DNA of 64,000 nt from Salticus scenicus (GCA_963930645.1 OZ005653.1:110203759-110267758); one strand, 5' to 3'; shown: positions 52,693 through 64,000, counted from the first letter of the stretch. The notes: generated by a model not told the origin, from the sequence alone. Translations and numbers: made by a program.

Positions 52693-52863
52693 CTGTGTTG
52701 CCAGATTTTGCGACTTTTTATACGATTGTCACCAGTAATTTTGAGAAGTGATATTTATTATACGTAACACACGATTAATCTTGAAGCAATTAGGCAACCC
52801 TTGCATGTAGTATTTTGTGGTGGATTTTGAATTAAAAAAAAGTCGCAAAATACGGCAGCACTG
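52693..52863. mobile_element. Putative hAT-like MITE
   Basis: Inverted ends CTGTGTTGCCAGATTTTGCG and (read inward from the right) CAGTGCTGCCGTATTTTGCG, followed by GACTTTTT on both sides. CAGTG-TGCC termini are common in hAT elements. I could not find a clear 8-bp target duplication. Confidence 0.45.
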
Positions 52864-53956
52864 TGTTCACTTTATTTTAGATTGATTTCTTTAGAAATCG
52901 ACCTATTGTAATCAATTTATTCATCTATCTATCTATCTATCTATAATGAAAACTTTGTCATCACGACAACTTCTGAAATAATGCTCCAAATCGAACCAAA
53001 TGGAAACTTTTCTTATAAATATCTTGGATGAGCTCGTTAATCAAGGTGATCCGCCATATTGTTTTCAAGTGGCGACCACTTAAAAATTTCAAATCCGCAT
53101 TGTAAGCGTATTTACGGGCGGATTTGCATGAATTTATATTTATAAATAGACCATATAAGGGTCTCAATCAATTCATTAATTAATTTTATCCACCATTTTT
53201 AACAAAGTGGCAGATATCTTAGACTGAGCGGGGCCACTTGAAATCAGGCTCCCACTTGAAAATATATAATCACTATAACTTCCTAAATAATACTCCCAAC
53301 TAAATCAAATTCGGACAGTGAATTTATCATACAAAGACGTCCTTCTAGTTCATTCGGAAGGATAAGATTATTTTTATTTTCTCATCAAGAAGCCGCTATT
53401 TTGTTCCAAAATGGTGGAATTTCCTTGGTAGAAATATTGATGCAGGCTATGTACATATGGAGTTTTAAGAAAATCGGTTCATAAATACATTTTTATGTGA
53501 ATTTAAATTTTTCAAGTAGCCGGCTCTTGGAAGCAAAATGGCTGGTCAAGTTAGCATACAAATATACCAAATGCACTTGTGAGATATGTCTACGGTACAA
53601 ATTTAGTTCGAATTAATTCAGTATTTCTAACGTCATCCTGTTGAAAAATTAAATGGCCGCCACTTGGATCAAAATTACGGAGCAATTGCTCAGTGAACTA
53701 ATCCAAGTTATTTGTAAGATAAGTCCACTGTCCAAATTTGGTTCGAATAAATTCAGTATTTCAAAAGTTATCGCGATAACAATGATTCAAGTAGCAGTGT
53801 TCAGTTGAACGCAAATTGGAAACAAAATTGCGGAGAAAATTGCCCTCGAAAAATAAAACCGAATGATAAATCCATTTTCCAGCTTTGGTTTGAATTAAGT
53901 ATTGCAAAAGTTATCGTGATAACGAATTTTCAAGTGGCCGCCACTTGGTAGCAATA

Positions 53957-55670
53957 CAGTTCCTGGCCAAATTATTAGACCAAAGAAAATATTTAAAGTT
54001 TTTTGAAATTGGAAGTTTATTATACCTGACCAGCTCAAAATTATTATTATTTAATTAGTGTTACCCTAAGCTTATTTCAGAACCTTTATTACAGAAACAT
54101 TTTCAAGCTGGCAACACAAAACAGTTAGTTATTATTCTGGGATACAGTGGCGTAGGTGTAAACTTGCATTATAACGTAAAATTTGCTCTCCTTGTTTATT
54201 TTGGATTGAAGCGAACATTTTGCTGCAAAAAGTAAGTTTTGCATTGTTATTAATATCGCGTGGGATATTTAACATTTTTATTCATATATTATCATAAAAA
54301 GATTTTGCTCCTTTATTTTAGATGGGAAGAAAGGCTGACCTTTCACCAAAGAGAGTAGGGCTGGTTTATGGTCTACTAAAGACCACTTAACTGACCCAAA
54401 ATCAAATTGCAGCAAAGGTAGGAGTATCCAGAAGCTCAGTAAAAAATATTAAAAAGAAAATGGTCTTAAACATAAGTTTGGATCCATCACGGAAGAATAA
54501 TAGTGGACGAGCTCGCATTACGACGAAGAGGACGGATCGAAAAATACGAGACATTTGTATAAATAATAGAAAGAATAGAAAGTATAAATAATAGAAAGAA
54601 ACGCATGTTAAGCTACGCATGTTAATGAAAGAAGTTCAAACTGAAGGCATTAATATATCAGAAATAACTTTGAGACGTCATCTGACAGAAAATAAACTCA
54701 TTGCCATGATATCGGCTCGCAAGCCAAGGCTTACATCAGAAATGATGAAAAAACGCTTGGAGTGGGCAATAAAGTACAAAAATTGAAAAGTAGGAGACTA
54801 GAAAAAGGTACATAGCTATTTATTTTGATCAACGATATATTGGCATTTATAATGAATGTAAAGAAATTAAATAAAAAGCAATTTTGTTTAATTTTCAGGT
54901 TTGCTTCTCTGATGAATCGGTTTTTCATGTTTTAACCGAAAAAAACAAATTTGTTCGGCGGCGTCCAAACGTGAAATACAAGTCAGATTGTATTGTTCCC
55001 ACCACCAGGTGTGGTCTGCCATATCAGGAAAAGGTTCTGGTCCTCTCTATGTGGTCAAAAATACAATGAAACAAGATCAGTACCAGAAAGTCTTAGAAAC
55101 CAGGCTCATGCCACAAATGCAAGAATGGTTTCCTGGAGACGAGGAACCAGTCTTCATGCATGATGGTGCTCCATGCCATAAAGCTAAAAGTGTACCGAAG
55201 TATTTAGAGCGAAAAAAAATCAAAGTACTTGATTGGCCTGGCAACTCGCCTGATGTCAACTCTATTGAAAATGGTTGGGAGTTGCTGAAAAAAGAAATGT
55301 ATAAGAAAAATATAACAAATAAGGTAGAGTTGCTGGAATCTTTAACATACCAGTGGAATCATAATAAACATCTTCAAGAAAACATCCAAGCATGCATAGA
55401 AAGTATGCCTCGTCGTGTTAAAGCCCTTTTAGTTGCCAAAGGTGACCATACAAAATATTGATTTTTCTGTTAAATTTAATTTATCAATTTTTTCTTTCTT
55501 CAATAAGTATTGTATTGTAACAATTTTTTTGTCATTGTATTCCTTAATGTATATGTTTTCGAAATATGAATGAAGAAAATATCTTTTTAAATAAAATTCT
55601 TCATTAATAAGGTTGTAAACATGAAAAAATGTATAATTTGCCAATGGTCTAATAATTTGGCCAGGTACTG
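53957..55670 (+). mobile_element. Tc1-family DNA transposon (1714 bp)
   Basis: Terminal inverted repeats CAGTTCCTGGCCAAATTATT and (reversed) CAGTACCTGGCCAAATTATT, continuing AGACCA on both sides. Flanked by TA at 53955-53956 and 55671-55672. Normal length for the family. Contains one transposase gene, now broken. Confidence 0.92.
54322..55461 (+). pseudogene. Tc1 DD34E transposase pseudogene
   Basis: It would catalyse cut-and-paste transposition of its element. The N-terminal part (MGRKADLSPKRVGLVYGLL, then QIAAKVGVSRSSVKNI) is a helix-turn-helix DNA-binding region. Catalytic motifs are SDESVF (first Asp), MHDGAPCHKA (second Asp) and SPDVNSIENGW (Glu), with 34 residues between the last two. 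The C-terminus MPRRVKALL is typical. Breaks: TAA at codon 23 (54388), a local repeat of AATAGAAAG with TAA/TAG near 54585, TGA at 54784 and TAG at 54799; the last two lie where Tc1 proteins have Trp (KNW..DW). A 91-bp segment 54808-54898 with GT...TTTTCAG ends looks like an intron; removing it restores frame into VCFSDES. The last 190 codons are open. Confidence 0.88.
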
Positions 55671-56398
55671 TATAACCTAGCAAGTTGCCCAACAAACTCA
55701 TCTTTGATATTTGATGCATATGTTTACTGTCCAACTTTGCTTCGAATTAGTATAGTGAATCAAAAGTTACTGTTATTACAAATTTTCAAGTGGCAGTCTA
55801 AGTAGCTGCAACTTGGAAACAAAATGGCTGAGCAAATTGTCCAGCGAAATCATCCAAGATATTTGCTGATAAGTTCACCGTCCAGCTATAGTTCAAACTA
55901 ATTGAATATTTCAAAGATTACCGTGATAAAGATTTTCAAGTGACACCTTGATTTCAAGTGAATTGAAAAAAAAAAAAAAAATGGCGAAGTGAGATGTCCA
56001 GCGAACATATCTGAGATATTTGAAGGATAAATCCACTACCCAAAATTGATGAGAATTGGTATAAAGCATCACAAAATTATCACAATAACAAACAATGAAA
56101 AACAAAATTTCTCATTTTGTACATTTAAATGAAATTTTGTCCTATATATTCATGTAAAAAAATATGAAAAAAAAAAAAAAAAAAGAATGAGTGCACACCT
56201 ATACAGCAAAATGCAAAATAAGTTAAACTATTCTTAATAACTAAAATAATTTTTTTAGAGTATATAAGGTTTTATTTAGATTTACGATATTTTTATAAAC
56301 GCTTTGGTAATCTTTTATTTTCTTTTGTATACAAACGTCTCATATATAACAATATATATATATATATATATATATTAAAACAGACAATTGCAACTCAC

Positions 56399-56737
56399 CT
56401 AAAATAACAAGCTTTACAGATCTAGTAATAGTTCTGGATCTTTTGTATTCTATTCTACATCTGTACACACCTTCATCCTCCACTCTAGCGGGCTTTATTT
56501 TTAAGGTAGGTGGGAATTCGGATATTTCGAAGTAAGATCGATCCGTAAGGGATTTCCCCGGAAAGTGTTTTGATTGATCAGGAGGACCTTTTCTAAAGTC
56601 TAGTGTGTAAATAGGTGATTTTATAGCTTCTCTGTACCAAAGTATAAATGAAAGCATATTTGGCTCTTTTGGTATGGCAACATTACAAGGCAATCTGGCT
56701 TCTCCTCCAGCTACTGCTTGAAATTCACGAATTGGAA
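56399..56737 (-). CDS. Sidestep-family receptor, exon for Ig domain 1 (V-type)
   Basis: This exon encodes the first, V-type immunoglobulin domain of a Sidestep-like transmembrane adhesion receptor; in Drosophila the family acts in motor-axon guidance and synaptic partner choice through Beat ligands. Counting the split first residue as 1, the Ig cysteines are C18 (ARLPCNV) and C94 (DEGVYRCRIEY), with the core Trp at W34 (ILWYRE). The PIYTLDFR segment and the VAGGEARLPC start are family hallmarks. The acceptor is TTTTCAG at 56740-56738 and the donor GTGAG begins at 56398. The 339-bp exon starts and ends in phase 1 and is open throughout. It opens with a split codon, so the signal peptide must come from an upstream exon. 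I did not determine which paralog this is. Confidence 0.94.
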
Positions 56738-57632
56738 CTGAAAAGAAATAAATAGATAACGTAAGTAAGGAAAACGGCTAAATATTATTAAATTATGTTT
56801 TTTGTATTGCATTTTATTAAAAACAATCTGCATAACTCACATGAATTCATCTTACACTGAGTTTGAATGGTGGAAAGACTGATTATATATTAAGTGTTAA
56901 GATAACAAGAACATTGTAACATTACACTTAAATAATAATAATAATAACGGTTGAAAACAATTTTACAAACAATTTTATTAGGCACATATTTTTCTATAAC
57001 GGGAAGAGGGGTCTGCCTGATTGCGAATAGTACATACAATGTTAAAAAGTTTTAATTCTGTTATTTAATTTAAATGTTCATTTTAAAAAATTCAAATAAT
57101 TTTCACCCATTGCATATTTTAAAACTTACCATTCATCATAAAACATTCCAAGTGATAAGCTCATAAGATCACCCAATTACACACACACACACACATATAT
57201 ATTCATTATTCGTTTCTATATTATGCTCACTGCAAATAAAGGGGTCTTAAAGTAAGACACAAAAACAACTGCAACGTCATTTAAGATTCGTAAACATCTT
57301 AATATACAGCTTAGACATAATAGATATTTTAATTCAAGACAGAAATGTGTATGAAATACCAATTCAGACAAAATGTGTCTGAAACATGTAAATATGCGAA
57401 ATTTCAGACAGCAAACATTTCTAAATATTCAGCCACTTTTGGAAATTCAGACACTTGCATTACTTAGCAAATTTCTCATATGAAATCTACTTTAAGAAAA
57501 ATGCTTATCCTATTTAAACTTCTTTTCGCATTCAATAATTATATCTTTTTACATAATTAATTAAGCGTAAGCTACTTACGTTTAATATAATTCATAGAAC
57601 ATCATATTTAGACGCGAAACTTATTTGATTAA

Positions 57633-57663
<31 letters not shown>

Positions 57664-58025
57664 AAGAGATAAAAAGAAGTAAGAATTAATATTTTTATAT
57701 TTTAAATTATTATTTTCTTATTTTCAGGGTATTCTGTTTATATTTCAAAGTAATATTGCAAAATGAATTAAAGGAGATTTCCCATTAGGCTGTAAGACTA
57801 AAAGCATAAAAAATAACGAATGGGAATTTACAATCGCGATCATCATTTGAAAAGAAATAAATCAATTATTTAAGTATTTTGATATCTGGAAATATCCTAT
57901 AAATAATATTTAATGAGCAATAGAAAATTTCTGGGCGACGGAAAGATTCAATTTAAAAGAATAAAAGATTTGTGGTTCTAAATTAAGGGTTTATTTCTTA
58001 TGTCAAAAAGAGAGCAATAAATAAC

Positions 58026-58461
58026 TGTCTTAATGACTTGGCGAATTGGCAACTTTGGCGGGTTAAGGCTCCAGACTGTCTGGGAAGACTTGCTGTTATT
58101 AAAGGGATAGCCAATTATAGAAAAGGGGATGAAATTAGAACTACGCCAAATTACACCAAAAATTACGGATATAAAACACGAAACTCGAAAAAATTAGAGA
58201 GCGTTTTTAGAGAGATTTGAACTATCATCGGCGAGAAAGATTTTAACTACCGAGTAAGTCGGCTTCGGTGCCCGGCCTCGAGGTCCGGAAAAGCTTCGGC
58301 GAGTTTCGATAATCACGTCCAACTAAACCCCAATTTGGATTACGTACTTAATATCCCAACAGTGCATTGCCTTCATAGTCCTTATAATCTATGGATATTC
58401 AATAAAAAGTAGTGCCAGAAATAAAGTCTGTTTACTTGTATCCACGACTGTACACCAGCAG
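58026..58461 (+). mobile_element. Candidate solo LTR
   Basis: A 436-bp segment, less AT-rich than its surroundings, starting TGTCTTAATGACTTGGCG. Two AATAAA signals lie near its 3' end (58401 and 58420 areas), then GTCTGTTTACTTG and ...CACCAGCAG. TAAC lies immediately on both sides (58022-58025, 58462-58465). Poly(A) signal close to the 3' end plus a 4-bp duplication fits a retrotransposon LTR. The end CAG instead of CA is a weakness, and no internal region accompanies it. Confidence 0.35.
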
Positions 58462-58486
58462 TAACATACCAGCTATTATATTATTT

Positions 58487-58518
<32 letters not shown>

Positions 58519-59586
58519 AAGTTTTCTCATATTAAAAGAAAAAATAATAAGATGAACGGATAAAGTAACTTGTAGCGAATAAAGCGAATCTTAAATAATC
58601 TCTGCATAAATGCTTTATTATTATTATTATTATTACTATTATTAATTTCGATTTAAAAAACCGTTTTTTCCACATATTTACTAGCACCTAAATAAGACAA
58701 CAAATTTTCTGGTATTGATTTTCATTATTATTATTATTATTATTTTCAAATATCAGATTAATGAAAGATTCCAAACATCGAGGGCTGGATAAAGATAGTT
58801 TTTCACATATTTGCTATGCATTTTTAAAACGACTCAATATCTAGATATAAAATTTAAGTTAATAATGTATATTAATTTTTAGATGACATATTATCAATAG
58901 TTTTATAGTAAAAAAATACGAATTAAAAAATAAAACTGCTTTTATTTTGCTAATACTGCAGTACATATTATTATAAAAGAAGCTTTGTCATGTGACTTGG
59001 TAGCGAGATTTAAAAGATCTTTGATCATTGACTCCGATACCAGCTTTTGTACTTCATGACTGATACCAGTTCCATACCCGCGCCCGTCAGATTTTTTTTT
59101 TTTTTTAATAATTCATATTTTACTTATGCTAGAAAATTCTAAAATCTATTTTTAATAGAAAAACAGAATTACAGACCACATTTATTGGTTTACTAAAAAG
59201 TCTTGAAATTAGCGGTTTTTAAGCCAAACAGTGCGGTGTTTTTAAGCTTAAAAAACATGGCTTTATTTTAAGACATTTGCAATGTCTTAATTTCAGATGC
59301 AAAAAGATGTCTGAATAAGGAAAATTTTTTGTTCGCTTAAAATGTGACCATTCGTTTAACACATTTCGTGCAACACATTTAACTGAAATTAAGAACTTTA
59401 CGTTTTCAGTGTTAATCAGAGACATATGTGCAAAGATCAACCTAAAAAGAGACAAGTTTTTTGCATTTAAGGATCGTCAAAAGGCATAGTTATAGAAAAA
59501 AATAGAGTTCAAATTTAGAATCCCAACCAGCAGATTCTTTACCGTAACGTACGATAGAGTAATGAACATTCCTCAGGAATTTTACT

Positions 59587-59601
59587 GGGGGGGAGGGGGG
59601 G
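59587..59601 (+). other. G-rich tract with quadruplex potential
   Basis: Seven G, one A, seven G: enough for four GGG runs with 1-nt loops. It is the only such tract seen in this AT-rich window. Confidence 0.5.
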
Positions 59602-59689
59602 TTAAATTTAGCAAAGCTATTCCATTAGTTACATCCAATACAGAAGAATGAATTTACTCAATTTCAGGTAGCTGTGGTTTATTGATAAC

Positions 59690-59886
59690 ACATATACATC
59701 AGACTTGTATGCTTCACTCGAAGTGCGCTTGTAAGTCTTCGTCAAATAAAGGCAGATAGCGCATGACAGAATTTCAATACGAAGTATTATAAAAACACCT
59801 AGGGACAGCGCGGGAATCGAACCCGCTCTCCTACGCTCGAAGGCGATTAGCAGTGTGGGGACATAACCACTCGGCCTCGGAGTGCC
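59690..59886 (-). mobile_element. tRNA-derived SINE (tRNA-Ser-like head)
   Basis: On the minus strand the head reads GGCCGAGTGGTTA (box A) and GGGTTCGATTCCC (box B), with CTGCTAATC where tRNA-Ser(GCT) has its anticodon loop. The acceptor and anticodon stems do not pair, so it is not a working tRNA. A ~100-bp unrelated body follows, with an imperfect GACTTGTATGC/GCGCTTGTAAGTC hairpin and AATAAA. Confidence 0.6.
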
Positions 59887-60649
59887 AAGTTAGCTGTGTA
59901 CATTATCTAAAAATTATGTATACACAAATTGTCGCTAATTTGAAGCATTTTAACTACGTGCTGAGCTTTAAAGTATCATAAGATAACTATCGCGTAACGC
60001 CGTCTTAATCCCCGGTCAAAAACACTTTGTGCATCTCTCCAGTACACGCTCCACTAAAGAATCACCTACCTTAGCTTGGAATTCAATTCAAAGTCCTCTC
60101 ATTAAAACGATTCTCTCAATTTTATACCAAATGTTCAGTCCAAAATTATTCACATTCAATTTCTTTCTACCTTCGCAACCTCCGTAAATCTTGTTCTTAA
60201 ATTGCCAATCTACTTCTCTAATTGTTAGAGACATTATACGGCAACCCAAATAAATCTGTACTCGACACTTCTTCTTCTATGTCGAACCCGATATATCCTC
60301 CAAAACAACACCAAACGACCTGGATACAGTTAATGACTATTCACTTTCCCAATCCATCATTCTAACACAACTCGACGTTATCATTTTAAAACGCCATCAA
60401 TACTAAATTCAACTGGCGATCTTTACTTTTTCAACACAATACTTCTAGCTTGACACCACCACTTGCGACCACCTCCAAAAATAAATTCAACTGGCGATAT
60501 TTACCTTCTCAGCTCAACGGCACACATACCTAACAGTATTTTATATCCTCTCTTTTATTGTTGTAATAGCGTTAGTATTTTTCATTTGGAAAAGTAGATA
60601 ATTTAAAAAAAAAAGTCTATATTTATTTATTTATTTATTTTGGAAGTGC

Positions 60650-60783
60650 GCTACTTACGCACTGGCCGAGAAATCGCTGAATTTATGGCCATTTCAGAAG
60701 GGACACCCAGTTCAACGGGCGGCCGTCTCAGTCACTAACAATACAGGCCTGCTGACCACTACACCATATGAATGCCATATATG
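60650..60783 (-). mobile_element. Possible second tRNA-derived SINE head
   Basis: The minus strand shows ATGGTGTAGTGGTCAGCAGG, close to a box A, and CCCGTTGAACTGGG, a degenerate box B, at about the right spacing. A TAAA repeat ends it near 60620-60645. Weak; stems are not convincing. Confidence 0.3.
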
Positions 60784-61369
60784 TACTGTTTTATGTATAT
60801 TTATAGGTTTTCATATGTAATTAACTAATCGACTTATTTTACAAAATCGAAGGACATGAAATATTCATTTATTCTACTCATGACTTTGCGGTAATCCTTA
60901 CGGACAAAACAAGAAATGGTCGGAATATCAGGCTAACGAGGCTTTAACAAAACTTCTTCGAATTACTCATTTTACTCTATCTCACACTTTGAGCAAGTCA
61001 CAAGCCCTTGCCTTTTCTCTTCTCATGGTTCTAAAATGAAATCCAGTTATTAGGGTCAATGCAGTTAATTTCGCTCGTGTTGACAGAACCATAATCCTAT
61101 GCTGCTATTACATACGGGAAATTTCCCGCACAAACTTTGAGCCAATTGCTAATTTTAATCAATTTTGTTTGGTCAAATCGCCTCAACTCCCTCTTTAATA
61201 GGAGTTGGGAGTGCACGCAATTTTTTTCTGGCTAGTCATAAAATCGTTGTTTCTAGAAGTAATTTCTCTTACGATGATAATCCAATCAGAAGCCATCTCG
61301 ATGTACACGTCATAATCATCGTCATCACGGGCTGGAGAAGTTCCTACCGCAGTTTTGACAGCCGCTTAC

Positions 61370-61497
61370 CTTCACCTGAGGAGAAAAGAAGCACATCTTC
61401 TTGCATGTTCAAGATGTTCGGAGACGGAGACGGCGAGTTTTTTAGTGTTCTCTTCATTCTACCACGAAACCCCGGGAGAAAGCGATATGTGACTTTT
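61370..61497 (-). other. Speculative 5' exon with a phase-compatible splice donor
   Basis: On the minus strand a good donor (GAAG|GTAAGC, cut after 61370) ends an open stretch with two in-frame ATGs (around 61463 and 61419). The partial codon left is one base, matching the phase-1 acceptor of the Ig1 exon, so a join to VPIREF... would stay open. The segment is richer in C, G and CpG than its surroundings, as a promoter-proximal region might be. Against it: the peptide is Ser/Pro-rich and has no hydrophobic signal-peptide core, which a Sidestep receptor needs. It may equally be 5' UTR of this gene, part of another gene, or chance. Confidence 0.15.
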
Positions 61498-63445
61498 AGT
61501 GTATGTAATAAACATCGTAAATACAGGATTTTGGGCGATATTTGTCTCAATACTTGCTACCTTCTTTCGGATTTCGGCCTCAAGAAATTGGAGCAAAAAT
61601 AAAAAATGCGTGAAACATTTTCGTGTATAATAAAAACATTAGGGATAACCATAGATAAGAACCTTATACCAGAAATTGAAAGCTTAAATTACTAAACATT
61701 TATCTTAATTCTATGAAAATCGCGAGTAAAAATTGGAGAATAAAATTAAAAAATAATAATTACTAAAGAAGTGTTACTCGGAAATTCTTTTCAAAATAAC
61801 GACTAACTTCACTGCATTTTAAAGGGAGGAGGAAGAAAATTTAAACAAAAACAAAACAAAAACAAAACAAAAAAAAACTAACATTGAACTCGTTTCTCTC
61901 CGAATAATGTTATTCTTACAAATTTCCAGGGGTATAGAATAATTTCATCTGATGCATTGACGGTGGTTAACGGGATTCTGCCCATCTACGTAACCGTTAA
62001 ATATGAATTTTGTAGAACAAACATTCTACTAATCGGTAATACTTCACCACAAAATGAACATTTCCCCTTTCCATAAATACTACAGAAAACCTGCAACTGG
62101 CAAATTCCCCCCGCAGCAGATCGATCGCATGGTCAACCACACACGATGCAGCAACTATTTTGAACTAAAATTTTTAACAGTGTGCATGTAACCAAAGTTT
62201 TATATTATTTCTAGATCACGAATTAATACGAAGAATTTTATGATTATTTATTTGTAATTGCACCTTGCCCTAAATTGACGCTTATCAATTTTGATGCATT
62301 CGCCATACAGTTGATGCTGTTATGCTGCTATTCCTTCTGTTAACGGAAAACATTTCCTGCAGCTTCTATTGTATGTCTGCATCAAGCTTGGTACATTGGA
62401 TTGGCATTATGTAAACAACTTGATTGCACATCTATTTGGTTATATATCGGTTGACAGGTGACACTGTTATTATTAATCTTCTGCAAATTTACATATGTCA
62501 GTGTCTCAATATCTATTTGTTCAAATTGTATAAAAATTAACCAAACCCTGAATTCTTTATTGTAAACCCTGAATCCTTTACTAATTAATCGTCTGTGCAT
62601 GTTAACTATTAGAGACGTTTTTTTTTCATAATTTTTTTTAAAAAGTCTTGTTAAGTGCACGACAATTTAGTTTTTTTCTTTTTTTTTTTCCTTTCTTTAA
62701 GTAATTTTAAAAGATTTTGTTATGCTTTTCACAATATCAAATATTTATATATATATATACATCATCTAGCATTGATTTTGTATATATAATATGTTTAAAT
62801 GACTTATCAGCGTATCTATGTGTCCATTATATGCTAACTTAGCTGACTGAATCAGCGATGTTGCACAAATATGCCATTCAGTTTCTGTAACATTACAGAT
62901 GAGAACTCTAAGTATGAATTGAGTACTACAGGGCTTTCTGACTTACTATATAGAGCACGTAATAGAACAGTTAATTTATACTAACACTTTCATGTATATT
63001 GTTTCTCCGGTTTTACCAGCTGAAAACAACTGGATTTCTACCCATAAAAATTCATTAAAAAAAAAAAAACAAAAAAAAAAAAAACGAAATACATGTATTA
63101 TTATTTTTTCATTTTAGGTCTGTTTATTTTTATCATAATTTCCTAATACAAACAATTAATGTTTGTTTTCCTACTCAAGTAAATTGGGCGCATTTACAGA
63201 GGAGTCAATTCTGCTGCAATTTTATCAAGATAGAGGGGGAAGGAAACCGTAATAAAAAAAATCTGGAAAAGCTCATCTCTGTCATAACTTTCACCCTTTC
63301 CCGAATAAAAACGGTTTTGTTTGCTTCGGACTTGAATGGCAGAATAGAAAGTATATTATAGTATTTTATGTTATAAATTATTTTAATTAAAAATGGAAAA
63401 TTAAATTCTTGTATATCACATTAAAGTATGTGATGCGATAACAAT

Positions 63446-63447
<2 letters not shown>

Positions 63448-63481
<34 letters not shown>

Positions 63482-63550
63482 AAATTAGAAAAATTATTTA
63501 AAATTGCGCAAAAAAAAAAAAAAAAAACTAAATTAGAAAAATTATTTTAA

Positions 63551-63584
<34 letters not shown>

Positions 63585-63585
63585 C
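63448..63585. repeat. Small tandem repeat separated by poly(A)
   Basis: TAAATTAGAAAAATTATTT occurs at 63481 and 63526, each copy followed by poly(A) and preceded by poly(A) of 17-30 nt. Likely slippage or unequal exchange between poly(A) runs. Confidence 0.7.
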
Positions 63586-64000
63586 AAGAAATTAATTTAT
63601 AAATTGTGAAAATGTACCACAATTTGTATAGAAAACTAACCAGTCAAACTTATGTTACATATATCTTTGCAGTTGCATGATTATATATTCCTAAATGATA
63701 CAGAAAAAGTTGTAGATATTAAAGAAACATACACATAATTGAATCAAAAATATAAAATAAACAAATAAATAATGATAATAATAATAATAAATGTAATATC
63801 AAAAATGAAAGTAAGTTTTTTATTACTATTATTTATTGCAATATTCATATTTCCACTTTGTTTTATATCTTTTTTTAACGAGGGAATTAATGAATTAGTT
63901 AAATGAAAATCAATGTTATGCTTACCAATACAGCCCTTAATATGTCCTTAAAACACACACTCATACACAAACAAGCATGTACAAGCAAAAGTAATGAATA

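Larger units (their letters stand above)
52940..56110. repeat. Tandem array, ~150-bp period, split by a Tc1 element
   Basis: It begins at an ATCT microsatellite (52921-52945). Degenerate units contain a palindromic core like CAAGTGGCCGCCACTTGG (53060, 53232, 53512, 53652, 53930, 55787, 55936) and a TTTCAAAAGTTATCGCGATAAC-like block. It resumes directly after the Tc1 insertion (53957-55670). Confidence 0.75.
42822..56398 (-). other. Receptor intron between Ig1 and Ig2a
   Basis: The largest intron (13.6 kb), mostly Helitrons, tandem arrays and a Tc1 pseudogene. Units related to the 8.4-9.6 kb array lie at 43230-43620. TA tracts at 47787-47822 and 51358-51390. Nothing recognisable in 42830-43220, 47115-47700, 49270-50550 or 51840-52690. 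Confidence 0.8.
56738..64000 (-). other. Region upstream of the Ig1 exon
   Basis: By splice logic the 5' intron of the receptor, perhaps with an upstream exon. Nothing recognisable in 56760-58020, 58470-59580 or 61610-63430 apart from CA/TA and ATT microsatellites. Positions 60000-60610 are C-rich on the + strand and end in a short frame with a hydrophobic stretch (TVFYILSFIVVIALVFFIW, then KSR and stop, 60531-60602). This may be the tail of a decayed retroelement membrane protein; the two AAATTCAACTGGCGAT repeats nearby (60406, 60481) are unexplained. Confidence 0.5.

Noticed and set aside
58038..58220. 60-codon frame as a small gene
   Set aside because: Short, no homology, and it lies within the candidate LTR.
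59790..59886. Functional tRNA-Ser gene
   Set aside because: Boxes A and B are present, but acceptor and anticodon stems do not pair and a SINE-like body follows.
61165..61602. 145-codon open frame on the + strand
   Set aside because: No family resemblance, no ATG context or splice support, and the frame reflects the lower AT content of the segment; the opposite strand offers an equally open frame.

Overview
This is eukaryotic, very AT-rich DNA (long poly-A/T and TA tracts, conventional GT-AG splice sites, mobile elements every kilobase or so). The only host gene I can support is on the minus strand. It is the extracellular Ig-domain part of a Sidestep-family cell-adhesion receptor, carried on six phase-1 exons spread over about 47 kb (56737 down to 9950). 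The family (five Ig domains, one FN3, one TM helix in Drosophila Sidestep) is typical of arthropods. Composition, intron size and repeat content suggest an arthropod, perhaps a chelicerate; that last step is inference. The signal-peptide exon and the FN3/TM/cytoplasmic exons are not recognisable and probably lie outside the window.

Layout on the + strand: 1-9949 is downstream intron with four-unit and six-unit tandem arrays, a piggyBac-like MITE and two hammerhead-bearing foldback elements. Then come exon Ig5 (9950-10237), an intron with nested TTAA MITEs, a truncated LINE and a MITE pair, and exon Ig4 (15521-15811). The next intron holds a second copy of the large foldback, two abutting Helitrons and a Tc1-like relic. 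After exon Ig3 (23476-23775) there is an intron with another Tc1 relic, a decayed protein-like segment at 28.1-29.1 kb and a third foldback. Exon Ig2b is at 30983-31186. The following intron holds a 3.8-kb Tc1-like element containing eight 294-bp poly(A)-ended tandem units, and a Tc1 relic with a LINE inserted in it. Exon Ig2a is at 42711-42821. The largest intron holds a 3.4-kb Helitron with tandem CTCF-like sites, a ~172-bp-period array, a Helitron and a Tc1 pseudogene inside another array. Exon Ig1 is at 56399-56737. Upstream (56738-64000) are a candidate solo LTR, tRNA-derived SINE heads and a relatively CpG-richer segment near 61.4 kb.

The most interesting signal is that three foldback (inverted-repeat) elements with unrelated sequences each carry hammerhead-ribozyme-like motifs in opposed orientation. 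The layout is the same each time: short stem I, CUGAWGA, hairpin stem II, GAAA, then a 6-8 nt palindromic stem III. This resembles the hammerheads described for Penelope-like retroelement termini. One family also has 12-14 bp target-site duplications, which fits target-primed insertion. No autonomous transposase, Rep-helicase or reverse transcriptase is intact in the window.
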